NCBI GenBank assembly: GCA_003254885.1
Contig: QANT01002669.1
Span: 1 to 64,000 of the forward strand
Direction: 5' to 3'
From: Purshia tridentata
Taxonomy: Eukaryota > Streptophyta > Magnoliopsida > Rosales > Rosaceae
DNA length: 64,000 nucleotides
Position 1 is the stretch's first letter; every line of letters starts with the position of its first letter. A model generated the notes under the pieces. The model ran no database searches. It was not told the origin of the DNA and was given only the letters and a program-made list of their open reading frames with translations. Both the position numbers and the translations under genes were made by a program. Shown in pieces: positions 42,383-54,665 of this stretch.

Positions 42383-43531
42383 ATGTCTGTGCTTATAGCT
42401 ACAAGTTTAGGCAACTTAGTTGTGGATTTGGACACAGACAAGTGCCCTCTGACTTGCAACAACTTCTTAAAGCTCTGCAAGATCAAGTACTACAATGGGT
42501 GTCTTTTTCACTCTGTTCACAAGGATTTCATTGCACAAACTGGTGACCCGACCGGAACTGGTTTGGGTGGCGATTCAATCCACAAATTGTTGAATGCTGA
42601 GCAGCCTCGCTTTTTCAGCGACGAAATTGATCCTAATTTGAAGCATTCCAAGATAGGCACTCTTGCCATGGCTAGTGCAGGTCACAATCTCAATGCTTCC
42701 CAGTTCTATTTCACACTGCGTGATCATGACCTTGACCATCTCGATGGGAACCACACAATTTTTGGAGAGGTAGCAGTGGGCTTTGAAACATTGACAAGGA
42801 TCAATGAGGCTTATGTGGATCACTTAAACAGACCATATGAAAACATCACAATCAAACATACATGCATATTATATGACCCTTTCGAAGATCCTTTAGGGTT
42901 GGCCAAGTTATATCAAGATGAGGTTGATTATGATGACGATGATTGGCTTTATTTGGAAGAAGTAGCGGATGAAGAAGAGTTTGATGCACTTGTTGATGCC
43001 AATGAGGCTTATGTGGATCACAAAAACAGACCCTATGAAAACATCACAATCAAACATACATGCATATTATATGACCCTTTCGAAGATCCTTTAGGATTGG
43101 CCAGGTTATATCAAGATGAGATTGATTATGATGACGATGATTGGCTTTATTTGGAAGAAGTAGAGGATGAAGAAGAGTTTGATGCACTTGTTGATGCCAA
43201 AGAGGCACATTCCACTGCCCCTGTTATGGAGATGAAGGCTCCTCAGAATGTGCTTTTTGTTTTTAAACTCAATCCAGTTACTGAAGATGTGGACTTGCAA
43301 ATTCAATTTTCGAGGTTTGGGACTGTGCAATCTGCCCACATAGTCCGTCATTATGAGACTGGTCAAAGTTTAGGGTATGCCTTCATTCAGTTTGAGACCA
43401 AACAGGCATGTGAACAAGCATATCGGAAGATGGGTGATGCTTTGATTCATGACACAAGAATACACGTGGATTTTGGTCACTCTGTTCCAAGGCTTTGGTC
43501 TCAGTACGTACAAGAAGGGATCATAGTCTAG
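42383..43531 (+). CDS. Intronless CYP59-like cyclophilin-RRM retrocopy with internal duplication
   Basis: One uninterrupted frame encodes 382 residues. Residues 1-160 are a cyclophilin domain of the CYP59/PPIL4 type (GNLVVDLDTDKCPLTCNNF, FIAQTGDPTGTG, ASQFYFTLRD). The arginine of typical cyclophilin active sites is absent, as I recall for this subfamily. An acidic linker leads to an RRM (about 285-365; RNP2-like VLFVFKLN, RNP1-like LGYAFIQF). AtCYP59 binds RNA and the RNA polymerase II C-terminal domain and continues with a zinc knuckle and charged tail. This copy stops just after the RRM (SVPRLWSQYVQEGIIV). The normal gene has many introns, so this is probably a processed retrogene. A 198-bp tandem repeat doubles 66 linker residues. 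The intact frame and a TATA box suggest it may be expressed. Confidence 0.88.
   Translation: MSVLIATSLGNLVVDLDTDKCPLTCNNFLKLCKIKYYNGCLFHSVHKDFIAQTGDPTGTGLGGDSIHKLLNAEQPRFFSDEIDPNLKHSKIGTLAMASAGHNLNASQFYFTLRDHDLDHLDGNHTIFGEVAVGFETLTRINEAYVDHLNRPYENITIKHTCILYDPFEDPLGLAKLYQDEVDYDDDDWLYLEEVADEEEFDALVDANEAYVDHKNRPYENITIKHTCILYDPFEDPLGLARLYQDEIDYDDDDWLYLEEVEDEEEFDALVDAKEAHSTAPVMEMKAPQNVLFVFKLNPVTEDVDLQIQFSRFGTVQSAHIVRHYETGQSLGYAFIQFETKQACEQAYRKMGDALIHDTRIHVDFGHSVPRLWSQYVQEGIIV
42803..43198 (+). repeat. In-frame 198-bp tandem duplication within the retrocopy
   Basis: Unit 1 is 42803-43000 and unit 2 is 43001-43198; both begin AATGAGGCTTATGTGG and encode 66 residues starting NEAYVDH. They differ at only a handful of bases (for example HLNRP against HKNRP, and EVADEEE against EVEDEEE). 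The exact 198-bp period keeps the frame open. The second unit's HKNRP is closer to the CYP59 form as recalled. Confidence 0.95.
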
Positions 43532-44267
43532 CCGTACAACAGACTAAAATTCAATATAAGTTTTAGATAGCAATGTAATGACTATTGAGCATATTATTTG
43601 TTTGGTTATTCATCATATGAGTTTAATCGATCACATTGCTTTTTTTTAATTTCCGACTTTACTTGTAAGTAATAAAAATTTAACTTTATTGTTTATGCAT
43701 AGTATTTGAAAGAATAAAAAATCATATAATTTATTCTACGCAATAGATGTAAAAGTAAACAAACAAGAATAAACACTTTTTTTGATTTAATCAACATGGA
43801 GGAATAATTCAAACTCGGGATCTGCAAGGGTAAATGCTTAACCAAGAGACCTATAAGCCCTCACACCAAGAATAAGGACCTTACCAATGACACAAAAGCT
43901 TTTCCATGTATGACCCAAAAAGCTTTTCATTAAAAATTTACAATGAACTAATGACCCATAACCTTTTCATCAAACGCATAAATTCATATATATAAATAAT
44001 TGACTCAAAAGCCATAGTGAAGGATTTGCAAATATCATGCTATTGGAATTGGGTAAAAAGGTACATATATTCAAAAATATATAAAGGTTTGATGGGCTGA
44101 GAAACTGGGCCTATTACTGTTTGGACTCGATCATCCGCTCTAATGGGCCTTTCCAGATACAAAACTAGCCCACAACCCGACCCAAGATGATCCATTTGTT
44201 CGTGGCGGGTCAGATTTACGCACTATTTTGGACTCAAGGCTTTGAGCCTTCGAGATAAGCGCAGTAG
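43532..44267. other. Intergenic DNA, retrocopy 3' end and OSB promoter
   Basis: The first 200 bp would be the 3' end of the retrocopy transcript; no clear poly-A tail remnant marks the insertion. The block near 43780-43870 resembles common decayed plant repeat sequence. GGGCCT/TGGGCC motifs at about 44107-44151 probably belong to the OSB promoter. Confidence 0.45.
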
Positions 44268-44319
44268 GAGCATTATCACAACGACGGAGTTTGGAGCATT
44301 ATCACAACGACGGAGTTTG
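44268..44319 (+). repeat. 26-bp tandem duplication in the OSB leader
   Basis: The unit GGAGCATTATCACAACGACG and six further bases occurs at 44268-44293 and again at 44294-44319, ending 25 bp before the start codon of the OSB gene. Confidence 0.9.
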
Positions 44320-44344
44320 GCGCCGAGACCCAAAAGAGCGAGCA

Positions 44345-46094
44345 ATGTCGTTAGAGCGAGCTCTACCAGCAGCAACAAGCACAACCTTCCTCACAAACCC
44401 CAAAATCCCCTCCCTGTCCCCAAACACAACCACCAACCACAACCAGTTATGCTTTGCACGGCGCCGTTTCAAGCTCAAATGTTCGGTGGAATACAGTAGA
44501 GACCAGTACAGCTACAACAGCAACAGCAACGTTCAAGTGCCCGTGGCGTACCCAAGGCCGACGGAGGTTCAGTGGAAGAAGGAGCTGTGCAATACGGTGC
44601 ACCTCATTGGCGTCGTCGGTCTTCCCGTTGAAATTAAGCACCTCCCCTCCGGAAAGGTCCTCGCTTGGACCCGCCTCGCCGTCAAGAAATCGTCTACCGA
44701 CACCTCATGGTATTATTGTGTTCTTCAATTCTTGGATTTACTCATATTACACTTGTTTTTTTTATCATGCTCTGCTTTCAATTTTTGCTAAGGAATGTGA
44801 AAGTGAAACATTTAACTTGAAGTGGGTAATTGAAATTTTTACATTTTTGGTGGTTGTTGTCTCATCACAATGTTTGTCTTAATTATGAGAAATGAATGTG
44901 GGACTCCATAAATTCCTCAATTATGAGAAGTGGGTTCTTTTGGCAGGATCAATTTGACATTTTGGGATGAGCTAGCACATGTTGCTTTTCAGCATGTAGA
45001 GAAAGGTCTCCAAATATATGTTTCAGGTCGCCTGATTTCTGATTCTGTTGAAACCGATGAGGGGAAGCAGCAGACCTACTATAAGGTTCTTTGGCTTGTT
45101 TTCTTTCTATGTGTAGTGTGAAACTTGTTCTGCCAGTTGTTTGTTTACATTATGATTTTGTTGTTTAATCTTCTGCAGGTAGTTGTTCAACAACTGAATT
45201 TTGTTGAAAAGAGTTTCCCATCAGGGGTCTTGAATGATCATGACTCCAATTCCTTTACAGCAGGCAAGTCATATCTTCAATAACATAAGTCTTGATAAGA
45301 GTTGGGGTAGCGGTCTTTCTTAGGCTTGTTTTTCTTGCAGGTAGAAATTATGGCAACAGTGCCACAAAGAACACAGAAACCACACAAGAATTATGGCAAG
45401 CCTTCTTTGCTAATCCAGGGGAGTGGTGGGATAATAGGAGGACCAAGGTACTTTATTCAATCACTGTATATGTTGAAAACATCTAACTACTATCTTTTAT
45501 TGTTGCATTACAGACACACACACACACACAACACTTGGCCTTATGCTGAGAGAAAACCAGTTCGTAAAAACTAGTATTATACATAACTGAGAGCAAATTA
45601 TAATGGATGAGGTAAAAATTTAGTTACAGATGAGCTCATAGCTATGCTATGTAATTGCTAATCAATGTCGAAATGAAAATGATTTGGAATGAAATGTTAC
45701 AAATTACATCTTGTATTGTTAGTTTTATGCCATGTGGTTCATTGTGAATGATAAAATTGAGCTTATTTCAACAAAGTACTATGTTACCAAAGCTCTAGAA
45801 GCACTATGCACATGTATAATTTTGAACTCATATCATTTGTTGTTTTTATAAATTTGCTGATAATAGTATATGAATTCACCCATGTTTATTCAATTTATGA
45901 TTCAGAGGAATCCCAAATATCCGGATTTCAAGCATAAAGATACTGGAGAAGCCTTATGGGTTGAAGGCCGGAACAATCCACCATGGGTGAAGTCCCAACT
46001 GACTCTACTTGATACAAGAATGGGGACCCTTAATGATCAAGATCTTGAGATGCATGCAAATATATTTTCTGGCGATAAGTATATGCCTTTTTAA
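44345..46094 (+). CDS. Organellar single-stranded DNA-binding protein (OSB family)
   Basis: Five exons (44345-44709, 44947-45085, 45179-45263, 45341-45447, 45906-46094) give 294 residues. The first 50 or so are S/T/N/P-rich with basic residues, a plastid or mitochondrial targeting peptide. An SSB-type OB-fold follows at about 75-195 (NTVHLIGVVGLPVEIK, VLAWTRLAV, INLTFWDELAHVA, GLQIYVSGRL). A single PDF motif lies at about 212-265 (ELWQAFFANPGEWWDNR, NPKYPDFKHKDTGEALW). Plant OSB proteins bind single-stranded organelle DNA, and OSB1 limits mitochondrial recombination. One PDF copy resembles OSB1/OSB2 more than multi-PDF members. The third intron has a GC donor (45264-45265, CAG|GCAAGT). An upstream in-frame extension to 44291 lacks an ATG, so 44345 is chosen. 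Confidence 0.93.
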
Positions 46095-47148
46095 GTCCTG
46101 GCCAAAAAAAAAAGAAGTGCTAGCTGTAGGAAACCAGAGGCAATGGGGTAATGTTGTATAGTTATCGCTTTGGTGGAAATATTTGGAGATCCGGCTTTGT
46201 TTTTATAGCTTGTATACTGGATTTTGCAATTTATATCATGTGCTGGTAATCGGTTCCGCTGTACTTAATTGGCTCTTCAACCTTCTGGAACTTGCTCAAT
46301 GCTATTACAATATAAAAGTTTGAACATTTGAACCTTAGCTTGAGGTTTCAGTTTTTATCTAAGATTGGAAAAGTCAACCCTGACACCTCGGCATATTTTT
46401 TAATTAAATTATGCATAAATCAAGACCCTCTTGATGTATTTTGAAGATTGATAATATGTATGATATGATATTCTGGGGTTATAAAATTATAGATTCTATG
46501 TAATCTTATGTTGCAATACCAATTTGAAGAATTCTGTTTAAAGAGGTGATTGTTCTTCTCTGGTGTGATAAATTTAAATGTCCAGTTGATGGTTAAGCTT
46601 GCCTTTAGGCTTTTTAGACATGACCGAGAAGTAGAGGGATACAACAAGTATTCATGAATTACGCAATCTTCCTCAATTTATGGACGATATAAATCTCAAT
46701 TGAATTAAGTCGTGTTTTATTCTGAGGAGCACTAGTAGTTGAATGATTAAGGATTGAGGAACCATAAGAATCAGAAACAATTACATGTATTTGGAATTTA
46801 CACAAAATTGTTATATATTAAGAATTTGTGTAATCTTATCGTTGCATATATATAACCTATTATTAGGACAAAATGGAACAGACATTTCATCCCCTGTACA
46901 GTTGGAACTCAACTATATATGTCTCTCTTTGCCTTTTCCAGTTTTTCTTTAAGCAAGTATTGCTTTTGAAAGGGAAAAAGGAAATAATAAAAAAGTATTC
47001 TGAAGTATATATCTGTGTCTTTTACTGTCTAGCCTCGAATTAATTCTCAGCAAACTTGTTGAAGAACCCGAGCCAAATTAAGGAGCTTTGAATGTCCTTA
47101 ATGTATTTATCTTTCTTTAAAGACCAGCATTTTTGTGGGTGGTTGTAC
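46095..47148. other. Intergenic DNA between convergent OSB and Aux/IAA genes
   Basis: About 1050 bp of AT-rich sequence lies between the two stop codons. It contains the 3' UTRs of both genes and nothing else I can identify. Confidence 0.55.
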
Positions 47149-47989
47149 TCAGAAACAATTCAATCCTCTAGCTTCAGATCCTTTCATGATTCTCAGCTTT
47201 TTGCAGGAAGACACAAACATACTGCATAAAAGAAAAGAGTCCGGTGAGTTATGACTATATTTGAGAGATAAGGTCAGAACAGAGAAGATCTAGAGATTTA
47301 GAGATCTAGAGAGAGAATGAGAACTTACTTCCATGGGACATCTCCAACTAGCATCCAGTCACCATCTTTATCTTCATAAGTGGGAGCAAAGTCAGATCCA
47401 TTGTAGCCTTCTCTTTCTGAGTAGCTACCAATTGTGAGCTTGAACATGTTCTCAAAGGCCTTGAGGAGTTCTGGGTAGCTCTTGTAAACCTTGAGGTCAA
47501 TCTTTCTGAGGTAAGGAGCTCCATCAACACTCACTTTCACATACCCTCCAGCACTATCAGCCTCAGATTTTCTTTGTTGCATACAGGTTTTTCTGTAAGA
47601 TCTGACTGGTGGCCATCCCACTACTTGTGTCCTGCACCCATCAACCACCATATATATAATTAGTAAACCCTCTAAAATATTGACATACAAATTAAATTGT
47701 TCATACATATGTAATATGTAACTGGGTTATGTCTATGAAGTGCTTACTTGGTGGGTCGGGAAGCGAAATCCGGTAGGTCGGAATTGGTATTAGACGACCT
47801 ACATTCCTCTGAATTGACCGGATCTGGTGAAGACCTCTTATTATTCCTAGCAGCAATAGGAGGAGGAAGTGCTGCTGCAGCTGCAGGCTCTTCAATCCCA
47901 CTCCCTGGCAATCCCAATCTGAGCTCAGTTTCCTTGAAATTCAGCTGCTCATGCTCAGCATTCTCATATTTCACACAACACCTTTCCAT
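47149..47989 (-). CDS. Aux/IAA transcriptional repressor, IAA1-4 type
   Basis: Three exons, in transcript order 47989-47748, 47631-47329, 47221-47149, give 205 residues. Aux/IAA proteins hold auxin response factors inactive in the nucleus until TIR1/AFB-auxin complexes mark them for degradation. Domain I has the LxLxLP repression motif (L23-P28 in TELRLGLPG). Domain II, the degron, is [12 protein letters not shown] (84-95). The PB1 oligomerisation region follows ([17 protein letters not shown] to [16 protein letters not shown]), and exon 3 encodes the family ending [18 protein letters not shown]. Length and short N-terminus fit the IAA1/2/3/4 group. A TATA box (TATAAAAG on the minus strand) lies at 48092-48099. 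An AuxRE (TGTCTC on the minus strand, 48555-48560) lies about 570 bp upstream, consistent with early auxin induction. Confidence 0.94.
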
Positions 47990-48091
47990 CTTTATTTGCT
48001 AATTAGCTAATTGCAGGCACTCACACTAGGAAGGAGATCGAATGAAGTTGATTTGGTTTTGTGATGAGGAAATATGTGATGGCACTCAACA

Positions 48092-48560
48092 CTTTTATAG
48101 GATGCGTATGCTTATGCATGTGATTTTTGAGGGGGCAATTCATTTTCATGTTGCATGGCAACATAAGCTTCACTCATTAAAAATTCCTAGCACCACATGC
48201 TGTTCCCCACGCGTTAGTTCAATGTCCAAACACAGCTCGACAATTGCACATAGTGGGCCCACTTTACACTCTTAGCGAATTTGTTACTTGATGTATACAT
48301 TGCATACCATATCAGGTTTGTATAATATTCCTACTACATTATCGTCCACGTCATCAGTCACTGTAAGAGTTGTTTTATATAAGTAGAATTTTCATATTTA
48401 CAAGGAAGTTTATAAATGGTAGTCTAAATAATTCTATCATAACTTATTGTTTAAGGGTGGGTGGGTCATTGATTTAATTTGTTGATTTGAAGTTTGGACA
48501 GCTGAGCTGCTTCGCACATGAGGAACACCGTTGAGTTTGGTGCCCAATGGGAGGGAGACA
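48092..48560 (-). promoter_or_regulatory. TATA box and AuxRE of the minus-strand Aux/IAA gene
   Basis: Reading the minus strand, TATAAAAG lies at 48099-48092, about 105 bp before the ATG. TGTCTC, the classic auxin response element, lies at 48560-48555. The motifs are seen; auxin response is the family rule, not shown here. Confidence 0.55.
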
Positions 48561-51500
48561 AAGGAGGGACAAGCACAGCCGATGCTATTGAAGACCGTGG
48601 CCGATAACGGACGGCTCTGATGGGTCTTTCCAGTGGGTTTCGGGAGACTCAATTTGGGATCGTTGGATCACGAGGATGAAACGGAAACAGCCCATGTGAC
48701 GGCACGGTCCCACGTGGATGCTGTTGATTGGCAAGGCATCTGCCATGTGGGTGGGGACAAGTGGGGCCTTAGATTTTATTGGCCTGTGGTTACATGACAT
48801 GTGGGATTTCATGTGCTTATAAGGTCAGCTTACCATTCCCATGATCTCTCTCACTTGACTGTCATTATGTTTAATACAAATATTTAAATACATAATACTT
48901 TAGAAGTATAATTATAAGTTAATAAAGAAAACGTATCTCATTTTCACTTACAAAAATCTCTTTATATATTCAATATATATATGGAAGGTTGCAACACATG
49001 CATGAACACACTTCACTGCCTTTGGTAGCGATTAATGGTTAGCATGGATACATGATACTTTTCTCGATCGGTCTTTAAGAAATTAAGTTGGCTAAGATGG
49101 GTAATTATGTTGTTAGCATGCATGCATATGCATCACAAACTTAATTAATAGCAACAAAGAAATGTAGGTTGCTACATCTTTTTATGACATTAGTTTATGG
49201 AGTAAATGAGATCGATGCAATGGTAGTTTATATGGTGTGGATGATCATGCAGCTGATCGAGTCTTACTATATAAAACGGTGAAAATGACCACATTCGTGC
49301 GTATGGAATGCATTTCCAAACAGAGAAATTAATAATTGAATTTTGGCAAAAACGCATTAGAAAGTAGAACACCTTGTCGTGTATATGAAGCTAGCAACTT
49401 TTTCATGGGATCTGGTATTAATTAATTTTGCCCAAGTTGTTTAACGTGATAATTTTTCCCCTAGTTATATGCATGCTATACTTCCCAATGTTGATCAGTC
49501 AGGTATTTCAAAGTAGATTTGGGGTTGGAAAATTAAGATAAATCAAATCAATCAATATATTAATTAATTAATTAATATGCATGTGTAGGAGTACATACTT
49601 GTTATACTCTATGATCTATCAAAGATTTACATAAATTAAACCCAAAAAACATGACTAAAACAAAATCCCAACAGACACCGACAGAGCCTATCAAGCTGGT
49701 TTTAACAAGCAACTTATCTAAGGGAAATATGACCATGCACACACCAAGAGACAACTCACAGTTGAAGTTGATTGGCATTCAAAGAACAACGGACAAAGTG
49801 AAGTGTCCCAGTTGAGGCATTAGGCTAAGGTACGAACCTTTCTTGTAATGAAACCACAGGCATTCGTTTGTGAACATACCCGTTACCCCTCTAGTTTGTA
49901 CTTAATTGTATCTATATTAATTGCAAGGACCACAGAAATGAGGAGGGTCTACCGGCCACATTTATAATTATCTTCCTAATTAATTAGTAAAAAAATATAT
50001 ACATTGGGTCATCAAGGACGACTCTGCGCATTGATTGTTTGATTGCTATGTGTCTGTATATCTATGCCGTCGCTAATTCCACTTATTTTGAAAGATAGAC
50101 CAGGGGTTAATTAATACAACTATATATAATATATAATATACATATACCAGCTAGATATATGCATGCATGGATAGGTTGGTACGTACTAATGCACACACGT
50201 GTGACATGATAAGAATGAATCAATGATTGAGATGTGGGTGCACAAGTTTTGAGTTTTGGACTTATGGGATTTTGGAGATCGATTATAGAAGCCGAGAAGG
50301 CCCATTACACCACAGGAGCTGTCCTGTCCTGGCCTCCTGTGTTTGTTTCAATTCCAATGCGAACTGCCCACAGCGTACGTGTAATGCCTACTGTATATGA
50401 TCAGTCTAATATGGTGGTCCTGGGACCTGCAGGGTCGACGTGACCCATTATGCTGTGCCATGCTATGCCAATGCCACCCATCTTTTATTCCATGCCTAGC
50501 TACCTAGCTATGCTTTTTGCAATTTGTCATACTCCTACATTATACATACTTACATTATACACTATCATAGAGATATGTATACGCGCATATGCGCCGTCCA
50601 CTTAACCTTACAAGTTACAAACCAACAAATAAATGAGAAATGAGAGTGGAAGGTTTCGACCATATTAGATAATCACTAACTAGAAATGTATGTCAATCAA
50701 TTAACCATATGGAAGCATAATATATACAATTTCACACCTAGCTTTTATCTAGATATGAATTTGACTTGGTCTATGGCATTCTATATGCATGCATATATAT
50801 ATACTTAATTATTTTTAAAGAGCTAGGTAGTTAATTGGCCACTTAAATATATGTATACATTACAAATTAAGATAAGGTAATAGGTAATATGGTCGGTGAT
50901 CTATAGCTAGATATATACATTAATTATCATGTGTTGCGTGTGTGATTGTGATGCTATAGATCATATAGCAGGCTGCTAGGCATATGCTCATCAAAAGTTA
51001 AATGAAGGGAACATACTTCTGGTTAGTGCGACTGCGTGGTATAAAACTATAATTATATAGAGGTAATTAAAAAGTTTAAGTCAGTACGTACTACTCTTGC
51101 TCAACTGAATGCAGCAAGATCCACAAAAAGAACCAAGAACCTAGCCACAGTATACATCATAATTGTTTTTACTGTTCATATATGTTGACCACGTCCCCAA
51201 ACCCTAATCCCAAAATTATTTGACTTTTTGTTTATTATATATATATATACATATTACAGAACACCGTCCAATGAATAAACAAACTGGGTAGTACTTCTGA
51301 TAAAAGGAAATAAAAGAAAAGGAAAGAATAAGTTAGCACTAGCCTCAATCCATGATTTATATATAATCATTGAAAATTTATTATACCGGCCAAAAAATAT
51401 TGGTTATATAAAAGAGAAGATGTTGTGATGATTGAATTATAATGATTAGTGAGCATGTTGGCATATGGATTTATATATATATATATATATATATATGTAT

Positions 51501-54500
51501 CTTTCTCCTCATTCATTATATCATATGGTATGATGCAAAAGATCAATTATCGATCGATCTCTCGAATTGTTTAATTTGCATGGCAATGTATACATATACT
51601 AAAAAAGTATCAAACTATTACAAGAGCAATAATTTTGATCTGAAATTAAATATTGAAGAAGGTAGATAATTAAATAAACATTAGATTTCACATAAATTGA
51701 ATTTTGATAGATTAAGATCGATCGAGCTTGATGTCAATTTTTAATTTTGTAATTAAAAAGTGGTTGGAGCTGTTGTACATGAGTGTTTGAGGGTTGATTG
51801 AATATTGACGTGCATGGTCAACTGATAGTCACATTCATGAATTCGTAGTGAAAATGAAAAGGAGGAGAAGAAGAAATTAAAAAGAAGAAATTTGATCAGA
51901 AAGGTGAATTATGGTGGGTCAGTGGGATGCCCTGCAGCGCCGCACATGGGATCGGGTTTGACGCTTAGGGTGACAGACCCAACAACTTCACATGCTCACT
52001 CTGTGGGCCCAAACCCAAAATCAAATGCACGACCCACCCAATGCAAATGCATCTCACTCACTACATGCCTTGCTCACAAAATGGGTCCCACTCCTTCTCT
52101 CCCTCTCTCAACTCTCAAGTCTCAACCACCAAAAACAAGTTTATAAATTTTTATTTTTTCGATTTCTATCTCTTGGTATTGTTTGAGAGTATATATAGTT
52201 TACGTTGAGAATGTAAAATGTAGTCTTACGATCAATAATGTCACGAATTTTTCAACTTATTGACATTTATGAATGTCATTTTTTTTTCAATCTATTAATT
52301 AATGTCAATATTGGTTACCCCTAATATATATTTAAACAGACGAACGTGGCCACCATATGTGCATGCAATTTTGGAGTAACGTAGCTGAGATAAGATAGAT
52401 GAAGACCACACATATTGTGGGCATGCCCTATCTAACGTTAACAAACAGTACTTAAGAGTGCCTGGCAAATAAATGCTTAGAACTTTCTGCTTTTCTCCCC
52501 AGCAATTTATTTTGGTTATAATTGACTTAAGTCATGCACACCGTAAAAGGGCACAACCCAACATTAACTTTTAGCATGTTTCAATATCACTTTGGTGGAC
52601 TATAGGAAAGCACAAAATTAAGATTTGATGGTGTGTGTGTATATATATATATATCACAAATTCTCTATGCACGACATAGTTAATTAAAGAATGAACATAG
52701 GTATTTTTATGATATTTTGTCCTTTTTAGGCCATATTCTATAAGGTGCAACATATTAAGGTATATAATTATTGTTCGACTTTATATTTTAGATTTTGACT
52801 CTTGAGTTTTAGAGCCCAAAACTTGAGAATTAAACCTTGAATTCTAACAGAGGAAAAATAACTCAAAATTATGAGAGTTAAAACCAAAGAATAGCTAGTC
52901 TTGATTGATAATACACATATACATATATATATTTGTTAAAAGTAAATGGGGTTTAGAGTGAATAAAAAATGGGTTTGAGGGTATTATAGTACTCTTAATT
53001 TTAACCCCCTTCACCAAATATTGTTGGATATTTCCCTTTCGAATTAAACATGATTGGATTTCTTCAATGTACACACCTACATTAATGTTCAAATTTATGG
53101 TTTTGGGTCATAAATTAAACATGGATTTTAGATAATTGGTGCTGAGTAAGTGAGACGTCTACCTCTAAATAATTCCTCACATTAAATTCGATAAGTCCTT
53201 TGGGGAAGGATTTTAGAATAATTCTCAATTTCTTTAATTGATGGTTTCCATGATGGACCACGAAGGAACATTAATTAATTTAGATTCTACAAACAAGTTC
53301 TAATTAGAGGTTATTGGCTAGCTAGATCGAACATATATGCTTTATTAACCATCAATATATATGGAGTAGAGTTGTCACTTATCAACTATCATGGATTTTT
53401 TTATTTTTGAACTTATAAATAATAATGGATTTAATTATGTTTAAATGATTGTCAACCATACATATGGACAGTACTGTAGTTTATGGATCCATATACACAT
53501 CTCGTTAGGTAGATATAAAGAAAGGAACAGCTTCCAGCATTTTGGGCAGATAACCACAAGAAGAGTGAGAAGGAAGAAACCAGAACGGGGAGGGAATTAA
53601 GAAAAAGATTTTACTTTTTCATTTGTCAAGGAATAAATTAAGATGATAATTTAATTTTGTTTAAACAAAAAAAAAAGTCAATAAAGAGAGAATTGTTGTT
53701 ATGTACTTTCTTAATTAATATATTTCTCTTCTCCCAAGCTAATAAGCTAGCTAGCCCTACGGATTGAAGCGAAGAGAGACTAAATTAGGGTTGGTAATAA
53801 CCAGCTGGCTCTCCCCTCAATCCCAAGAAAAGTAAAGAAGATAAAATTTTGGGGAGTGAATTTCTTGAGCTCTGAAATTTACTGATCCAATGCTTGAACT
53901 TAATTGCCACTTGCCCAGGAATCATGGACTTTAGACATTAATCTATCACCAAAATCTTAGAATGAGGAGAGTTCCAACTCATGTGTTTTTTTCTCTTTTG
54001 ATTAATAATTTTCAACCATTAGATTTAAATTTCTGAAGTCTGAGAAATTGTGTATTATTCACTAAACCAAATAATTATTGGCTAACTACAAATCTTTGCA
54101 ACCGTAAATATTTAAAACCAAATGCTGTTTATGGGCTATCTAAGAGAGAAAATTACTGAAATAACCCACATCGACTAGATAGCTAGATGTAGCCAAGCCT
54201 GTTATATATATTTCATATTGGGGATGATGCAAGAGGAGAAAAGAGTACAAGAGTTGTAGGGGTTGTAGGAGTGAAAATGGCAAAATACGCCAATACGTAT
54301 TAACACGTGGGGTGTCCAATTGATTCCACTCCCTCCACATATATATGGGAAGGGGGCATAGATAACATCACACTGTCGTCACGTACACCAGCATGCCAGC
54401 TCATACTGTTTGCCACGTGTCAATATCCCATTTCTGGTTGTACAATGAACCCATTCGCATATTAATACCACCCTCTAGCCACTGTAGCCCAAACAGTCCT

Positions 54501-54653
54501 CTCTCTCTCTCTCTCTCTCTTGCTTCAACAATAACCCAACGTCGTCCCCCCACTATTATTATTGCCACAAAGATCAAACAAAGCATTATAAGCAGAGGCC
54601 AGAGAGAAAGAGAGAGAGAAAAGAGAAATTATTAGCAAGAAAGGTGAAAAAGG
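48561..54653. other. Long intergenic region between head-to-head Aux/IAA genes
   Basis: This is the largest gene-free part of the right half. It is mostly AT-rich with short (TA)n runs (51471-51496, 52636-52654). More balanced islands at about 50230-50460 and 51890-52140 have no protein similarity or splice pattern. Near the right end are G-boxes at 54304-54309 (CACGTG) and 54414-54420 (CACGTGT), then a (CT)n leader tract at about 54499-54521 of the plus-strand Aux/IAA gene. Distal regulatory elements for both genes may lie here. Confidence 0.5.
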
Positions 54654-54665
54654 GTGAGATTATAT

